A stretch of 64,000 nt of DNA, from NCBI GenBank assembly GCA_017622925.1, contig JAGAQC010000076.1:24471-88470 (forward strand). The letters run 5' to 3'. The notes beneath the pieces were generated by a model. That model was not told where the DNA came from. It was given only the letters and a program-made list of their open reading frames with translations, and did no database searches. This document shows, in pieces, positions 59,536 through 64,000 of the stretch. Position 1 is the first letter of the stretch. Each line of letters begins with the position of its first letter. This stretch comes from Ruminococcus sp. GTDB lineage: Bacteria > Bacillota > Clostridia > Oscillospirales > Ruminococcaceae. A program made the position numbers and the translations under genes.

Positions 59536-60285
59536 TTAAGAACTTCCCTTGTAAGCGGGCAGACGATATTTTTTCTTATACTCATTCGGCGTCATACCCA
59601 TTATTTTTTTGAAAATTTTAATAAAGTAACTTTGGGAACTGAAACAAAGCAAGCTGCTTATTTCAAGGTCGGAATAGTCGGAATATCTCAGCAGTCCCGT
59701 GGCTTCTTCTATTTTACGGCGATTTACGTAATCTGTAAATGTCATTCCCGTTTCGGATTTGAAAAGTCTTGAAAGATATGCCGGTGTAATACGCAATGCC
59801 TCGGCAGTTTCTTCTATCAGCACTCGTCCGTGCAGATGTTCGCTTATGTATTCCACCGCTTGAAGAATACGCTTTGAGTAAAGTGTACTGTTGCGGAGTA
59901 TACGCATTTTTTTTGTGTAACACTCGATCATTTCATAATGAACTTCTCGGACTTCCTCAATCGAACGGCATTCGTCGGCGCGCATAATGAAAATATCACT
60001 CAAGCTATAAGCGTCTTCCGGCGTCATTCCGCTTCCTACGCAAAATCTTGCTATCAAAGCCGTTGAAATTGTAAAATGATATTTGATATTTCGCAGAGGA
60101 TCCTTGCTCAGAGTTCCGCAGCCCTCGCTGAACAGCGGTTTCGCAAATACTTTTACAAGCTCCATATTACCCGAACATATGCTTTCGTAAAAAGCCATTT
60201 CTCTATCGAATGGGGCGTACTCGAAGTCCTCCTCACGATGGGCAAAAAAATGTGATACGACATTGTCGTCGCTGCTGGTCGGCAT
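59536..60285 (-). CDS. AraC-family transcriptional regulator
   Basis: A 249-residue regulator. Residues 1-145 form a helical N-terminal domain without a cupin pattern (NIKYHFTISTALIARFC, AYSLSDIFIMRADECRSIEEV). Residues 150-245 are two helix-turn-helix units (EETAEALRITPAYLSRLFKSETGMTFTDYV and DLEISSLLCFSSQSYFIKIFKKIMGMTPNEYKKKY). AAGGAGG precedes the ATG. It is transcribed away from the flavodoxin fusion gene with a shared 266-bp upstream region, so it may control that gene. Confidence 0.91.
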   Translation of the reverse strand: MPTSSDDNVVSHFFAHREEDFEYAPFDREMAFYESICSGNMELVKVFAKPLFSEGCGTLSKDPLRNIKYHFTISTALIARFCVGSGMTPEDAYSLSDIFIMRADECRSIEEVREVHYEMIECYTKKMRILRNSTLYSKRILQAVEYISEHLHGRVLIEETAEALRITPAYLSRLFKSETGMTFTDYVNRRKIEEATGLLRYSDYSDLEISSLLCFSSQSYFIKIFKKIMGMTPNEYKKKYRLPAYKGSS

Positions 60286-60339
60286 GGCTTGTCCTCCTTT
60301 TCTTATTTGTAAGGCTATTATAGCATATTAGCTTCAAAA

Positions 60340-60420
60340 ATGCAACAGTCGCGGAAGAAAATTTGAGTTTAAAAATATTAGCGAGCTTGCGAGCGGTAAC
60401 GTGAATCGACTGCGGCGGCT
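60340..60420. repeat. R3 repeat fragment
   Basis: GCAACAGTCGCGGAAG, then AAAATTTGAGTTTAAAAATA and TTAGCGAGCTTGCG, matching 9124-9175 and, inverted, the block at 8190-8250. It lies between the divergent AraC and flavodoxin genes. Confidence 0.7.
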
Positions 60421-60478
60421 CGCCGCAATCGTACCTGTATATTCTAAAATCGAATAGAGATATATTCAAAATAGGTAT

Positions 60479-60507
60479 TTGTAATTTTAAATATTCTATG
60501 GTATAAT
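60479..60507 (+). promoter_or_regulatory. Promoter of the flavodoxin fusion/dehydrogenase unit
   Basis: TTGTAA, 17-bp spacer, TATAAT, 44 bp before the start codon. Confidence 0.65.
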
Positions 60508-60551
60508 AAAATTGAAAAAGATCCTGCAATCCATATAAAGGAGGAATCAAA

Positions 60552-61664
60552 ATGAACAGAATTTTCATATTTATGAGTATCGCTGTCCTTTCACTCGCAG
60601 CATTTCTGTTAGGAAGTGCGAAAAATCCCGTTAAAAGTGAGGAAATAACCTACACGTATACCATTCAGGATGTCCGCAATTTACAGGATTTTCTACTCGC
60701 AAAGCCTACGGAGGACGATCTGACAGGCAAGCCATATGATCTGAATGGCGATGACAGATGGGATGTATTTGATCTTTGCATGATGAAGAGAAAAGTGAGC
60801 TTACAGCTTGATGCTGACACAAATACGCTTGTAGCGTACTTCTCTCAAACAGGCAGTACAGAGAAAATTGCAGAATATATTACCGAACTGACAGGTGCAG
60901 ACAGCTATGAGATCGAAGCGGCTGTACCGTACACGGAGGACGATATTCGTTATCAGGACAGCGATTGCCGCGCCAATATAGAGCAAAATGATAAATTGGC
61001 ACGACCTGAGATAGCCGCTTCACAGGTCGATATAGACAGCTATGATGTCATTTATCTCGGCTATCCGATATGGTGGGGCGAAGAACCTCGCATTATCGAC
61101 ACATTCTTGGAAAGCTACGATTTCTCGGATAAGGTCGTGATACCGTTCTGCACATCGGGCAGTAGCGGTATCAGCACAAGCGAAAAGAATATCACTGAGC
61201 TTGTTCCAATCGGTCATCAGCTTGCCGGAAAGCGATTCTCATCAAGTGCAGCATTGCAAGATGTGCAGACATGGATAGAAAGGTTGGAAATCCCTATGAG
61301 ACAAAATGAACAGAAATTGAAAATTGAGGTAAACGGCACATTGCTGACTGCTACACTTGCCGATACCGCAGCGGCGAAGGAGTTTGCGGAATATCTCAGC
61401 ACTGATCCTGTCACCGTCACACTGAACGAATACGGCGGATTTGAAAAAGTCGGCAAGCTGCCGTGGTCACTAACAAAAAGCGATGAACGCATTGTGACTG
61501 AACCCGGAGATATAATGCTATATCAAGGCAATCAGATGACGATTTTCTACAGCTCCAACACATGGAGCTACACAAGGCTCGGGTCTATTGACAATGTGTC
61601 TGACGAAGAATTAGCAAATATTTTTGGGAACGAAGATATTTCAGTAACGCTGTCCCTGCAATAA
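60552..61664 (+). CDS. Exported dockerin-like/flavodoxin/cyclophilin-like fusion protein
   Basis: A 370-residue protein of unusual make-up. Residues 1-24 are a signal peptide or anchor (FIFMSIAVLSLAAFLLGSA). Residues 30-80 hold one dockerin-like calcium loop (DLNGDDRWDVFDLCMMKRKV). Residues 92-245 are a flavodoxin fold with the FMN phosphate loop YFSQTGSTEKIAEYI and the later IYLGYPIWWGEEPR. Residues 255-370 match the cyclophilin-like fold found with such flavodoxins (LLTATLADTAAAKEFAEYL, GDIMLYQGNQMTIFYSSNTWSYTRLG). AAAGGAGG precedes the ATG. It is 14 bp before an alcohol dehydrogenase gene. Export of an FMN protein would place a redox activity outside the cell; this is inference. Confidence 0.86.
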   Translation: MNRIFIFMSIAVLSLAAFLLGSAKNPVKSEEITYTYTIQDVRNLQDFLLAKPTEDDLTGKPYDLNGDDRWDVFDLCMMKRKVSLQLDADTNTLVAYFSQTGSTEKIAEYITELTGADSYEIEAAVPYTEDDIRYQDSDCRANIEQNDKLARPEIAASQVDIDSYDVIYLGYPIWWGEEPRIIDTFLESYDFSDKVVIPFCTSGSSGISTSEKNITELVPIGHQLAGKRFSSSAALQDVQTWIERLEIPMRQNEQKLKIEVNGTLLTATLADTAAAKEFAEYLSTDPVTVTLNEYGGFEKVGKLPWSLTKSDERIVTEPGDIMLYQGNQMTIFYSSNTWSYTRLGSIDNVSDEELANIFGNEDISVTLSLQ

Positions 61665-61678
61665 AAGGAGGAAAAACT

Positions 61679-62845
61679 ATGCTTGGCAATTTCAGCTATC
61701 ACAATCCTACAAAGCTCTATTTCGGCGAGGACTCGCTTTCGTATCTTAAAGATGAGCTTGCAAAATACGGTAAAAACGTCCTGCTGGTCTATGGCGGAGG
61801 TTCGGTTAAAAAGAACGGTATCTATGACGATGTGATGTCTGTACTGACAGAGTGCGGAAAGAATGTCGCAGAGGTATCAGGCGTTATGCCGAACCCGACT
61901 TATCAGAAGCTGTTGGAGGGCGTAAAGATCGCCCGTGAGAGCAAAACGGACTTTATTCTTGCGGTAGGCGGCGGCTCGGTCTGCGACTATTCAAAGGCTG
62001 TGTCTGTTTCCGTTCACTGCGATGATGACCCGTGGGAAAAATATTATATCCGCTTTGAAGAACCCTCTTGCAAGATCGTACCCGTCGGCTGTATACTCAC
62101 AATGGCAGGCACAGGCTCGGAAATGAACGGCGGTGCAGTAATTACCAACCACGAACAGCATTTGAAGATCGGTCATGTGTTCGGCGATGAGGTAATGCCG
62201 AAGTTCTCTATCCTTGATCCGAGATACACGATGACTCTGCCGAAGTATCAGATGTGCGCAGGTATTTACGATATTATGAATCATATATGTGAGCAGTATT
62301 TTTCGGGCGAGGACGACAATACCTCCGACTATATCAGCGAAGGACTTATGCGCAGTCTTATCCATTCAAGCCGCATTGCGGTGAACGATCCGCAGGATTA
62401 TGAAGCACGCTCCAATATTATGTGGACTGCTACATGGGCGCTGAATACGCTTGTGTCAAGGGGTAAATCCACCGATTGGATGGTGCATATGCTGGGTCAG
62501 GCGGTGGGCGCTTACACCGATGCTACTCACGGTATGACGTTGGCGGCTGTTTCTCTGCCGTATTACCGTTACATCATGCCGTATGGATTGAAAAAGTTCG
62601 CACGGTTTGCGGTTAATGTATGGGGCATTTCCGCAGACGGCATGACCGATGAACAGCTTGCAAATGAAGGACTTAACGCTTTGGAAAACTGGATGAAGGA
62701 GCTTGGACTTGTGATGAAAATTTCCGAGCTTGGCGTTTCAGAAGAAATGATCGAAGGCATAGCTGACGGTACGCTTATCATGACAGGCGGTTATAAGGTG
62801 CTTGACCGTGATGAAGTTATACAGATATTAAAAGCAAGTATGTAA
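61679..62845 (+). CDS. Iron-containing alcohol dehydrogenase (YqhD/BDH-like)
   Basis: A 388-residue NAD(P)H-dependent dehydrogenase. Nucleotide-binding LAVGGGSVCDYSKAVS is near residue 97, and the metal ligands are in AGIYDIMNHICEQYF (Asp, His) and MVHMLGQAVGAYTDATHGMTLAAV (two His). Length and motifs match the YqhD/butanol dehydrogenase branch, which reduces a wide range of aldehydes. It follows the flavodoxin fusion by 14 bp with AAAGGAGG before its ATG, and a LysR gene converges on it. This set resembles aldehyde or redox stress clusters in other gut bacteria. Confidence 0.94.
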   Translation: MLGNFSYHNPTKLYFGEDSLSYLKDELAKYGKNVLLVYGGGSVKKNGIYDDVMSVLTECGKNVAEVSGVMPNPTYQKLLEGVKIARESKTDFILAVGGGSVCDYSKAVSVSVHCDDDPWEKYYIRFEEPSCKIVPVGCILTMAGTGSEMNGGAVITNHEQHLKIGHVFGDEVMPKFSILDPRYTMTLPKYQMCAGIYDIMNHICEQYFSGEDDNTSDYISEGLMRSLIHSSRIAVNDPQDYEARSNIMWTATWALNTLVSRGKSTDWMVHMLGQAVGAYTDATHGMTLAAVSLPYYRYIMPYGLKKFARFAVNVWGISADGMTDEQLANEGLNALENWMKELGLVMKISELGVSEEMIEGIADGTLIMTGGYKVLDRDEVIQILKASM

Positions 62846-62931
62846 TTTAAAAGAAATATCAGAAATGTCACGTGGACAAAATAAAGTTTGATAAGTTGGA
62901 GCAGTTTTTCAAAGACAATATATAAACAAAA

Positions 62932-62955
62932 CAGGGACTGCTTTGGCAGCCCCTG
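62932..62955. terminator. Convergent terminator between dehydrogenase and LysR genes
   Basis: CAGGGACTGC - TTTG - GCAGCCCCTG; on the minus strand it is followed by TTTTGTTT. On the plus strand the T-run is weak. Confidence 0.7.
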
Positions 62956-62958
62956 TTG

Positions 62959-63846
62959 CTATTCTTTCTGATGTTCTATATCCTCTCTGAACTGTGATAG
63001 GAACAGACTTGCTGCTTTGGTGAACACCGTGTAGCGTTTCCACACAAATGTGCAGGTTGCTTCTACTTTCGGAACGATCGGCTTAAAGCACATATTGCCG
63101 CCCTCGGTGTTGATAAGCCTGTCAAAGCATAGACAGTAGCCAATTCCCTCAGCTGCCATAACAGAGCCGTTATAGACGAGGTTATACTCGGCAGCAATGT
63201 TTATATCGTCTTCCGCTATTCCGATCTTTTCTGAAAGCTGAATGCTGTGATTTGGCTGTCTGGGTACGATGAGCGGCTTGCCCTTCAAGTCGGAGAGCTT
63301 GATTATTTCCTTTTCTGCAAGCGGCATATCTTTACGCATCAAGACACCAAATGTATCTTTAAGTGGTATTTCTAAACCCTCATACTTGGTGCTGTCATAG
63401 GACTGAAAGATCATTCCGAAGTCGATAAGCCCTTTGTCAAGACGTTCTAAAACATCTGCGCTGTCTGCGCTGTATATGCTGTACTGTATATCAGGGTGGT
63501 CGGATTGCAGCTTCTTAGCTGTGTCGGCTATCAGCTTTATGGCGTAAGTCTCGCCTGCGCCGATGTACACCTTACCGGAGACGCTGTCGCTGCTGTTTTT
63601 TACCTCCTGCTCAGCCTTGTCAAGAAGCTCGACTATCTCCTCGGCACGCTTACGCAGTATCATACCCTCCTCGGTGAGCGTAACCCCCTTATTTGACCGT
63701 ATAAACAGCGTTTTTCCAAGCTCTTCTTCAAGCTCTTTTATCTGCCTTGAAAGAGTCGGCTGTGAAAGAAAAAGTCGTTCAGCAGCGATAGAATAGCTTT
63801 GCTCTCTTGCGACAGTGAGAAAATATTTAAGTACACGAATATCCAT
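62959..63846 (-). CDS. LysR-family transcriptional regulator
   Basis: A 295-residue regulator. The winged helix-turn-helix is at residues 1-60 (RVLKYFLTVAREQSYSIAAERLFLSQPTLSRQIKELEEELG), and the effector domain spans about 90-290 (KVYIGAGETYAIKLIADTAKKL, LLDKGLIDFGMIFQ-type region ERLDKGLIDFGMIF). The start at 63846 follows AGGGAGGG by 7 bp; the frame extends 22 codons upstream without a ribosome site. It converges on the alcohol dehydrogenase gene. LysR regulators often accompany YqhD-type dehydrogenases and sense reactive aldehydes; whether this one does is inference. Confidence 0.93.
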   Translation of the reverse strand: MDIRVLKYFLTVAREQSYSIAAERLFLSQPTLSRQIKELEEELGKTLFIRSNKGVTLTEEGMILRKRAEEIVELLDKAEQEVKNSSDSVSGKVYIGAGETYAIKLIADTAKKLQSDHPDIQYSIYSADSADVLERLDKGLIDFGMIFQSYDSTKYEGLEIPLKDTFGVLMRKDMPLAEKEIIKLSDLKGKPLIVPRQPNHSIQLSEKIGIAEDDINIAAEYNLVYNGSVMAAEGIGYCLCFDRLINTEGGNMCFKPIVPKVEATCTFVWKRYTVFTKAASLFLSQFREDIEHQKE

Positions 63847-63913
63847 TGCATGTCCCTCCCTTGTGTTTATGATTATATATAGTAACCCTACTTGAAAACC
63901 AAACAAGTTCACT

Positions 63914-64000
63914 GATAAAAATTTCCCATAGCTGCGTTGTCGTCGTCACCGTGCGACAGCACGCTTTCCTCCTCCGCCTTGCTATGAAAAATTTTTATTC
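63914..64000. mobile_element. Palindromic element at the right window edge
   Basis: GATAAAAATTTCCCATAGC at the left and GCTATGAAAAATTTTTATTC at the right form terminal inverted repeats around a GC-rich middle with CGTGCGACAGCACG. It is MITE-like and may be cut by the window edge. It has no gene. Confidence 0.55.

Overview
The window reads as a chromosomal segment of a low-to-mid GC Gram-positive anaerobe of the Oscillospiraceae, most likely Ruminococcus or a close relative. The evidence is three proteins with dockerin-type calcium repeats, two T-box leaders, TTGACA-N17-TATAAT promoters, strong GGAGG ribosome sites, GTG/TTG starts and the gene order RNase J - GdpP - bL9 - DnaB - TilS - FtsH. 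This assignment is inference from gene content; no 16S rRNA gene is present.

Layout. 1-4.9 kb: a BceAB/RS-like unit (FtsX permease cut by the window edge, ATPase, response regulator, histidine kinase). 4.9-8.1 kb: an SDR epimerase, an iron-dependent alcohol dehydrogenase and a tandem-DUF305 protein. 8.1-21.8 kb: a repeat-rich zone. It holds two GntR-controlled ABC systems, a DUF3987 primase/helicase-like gene beside a 118-126 bp inverted repeat built of GTGCCAAAA units, a tRNA-Thr, a T-box leader whose candidate specifier is Tyr (UAC), a radical SAM gene, an unknown gene and tyrS. At least ten small arrays of a GCTAANN heptamer, GC-rich palindromic repeats and a 161-bp MITE lie between these genes. 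21.8-29.8 kb: a NarL-type two-component operon with a DUF2157 membrane protein, a YdbS/YdbT PH-domain pair and a sodium:alanine symporter. 29.9-46.1 kb: core housekeeping genes (rnjA, gdpP, rplI, dnaB, tilS, ftsH; then pheS and pheT behind a Phe T-box with a membrane gene between them; then nnr). 46.1-59.3 kb: an envelope/extracellular region: lipoproteins, a DUF3810 metalloprotease-like protein, an Ig-like dockerin protein, an M16 peptidase, a dockerin protein, an AlgX-like and an AlgI-like O-acetylation pair, and a cell-wall-binding transglutaminase-like protein. 59.5-63.8 kb: a redox island of an AraC regulator, a secreted flavodoxin fusion, an alcohol dehydrogenase and a LysR regulator.

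How it fits together. The translation genes sit behind T-boxes that sense uncharged tRNA. The two GntR/ABC systems each carry a promoter overlapped by a palindrome, so they are probably autoregulated and induced by an envelope signal. The 57.2-50.0 kb genes are tightly packed or overlapping and look like one transcript that modifies and displays material outside the cell. The most unusual features are the iteron-like inverted-repeat island around the DUF3987 gene, a MITE lying exactly between a promoter and a T-box, the separation of that T-box from tyrS by two unrelated genes, a long hairpin leader before nnr, a ~285-nt leader before RNase J, and a dockerin-like/flavodoxin/cyclophilin-like fusion.
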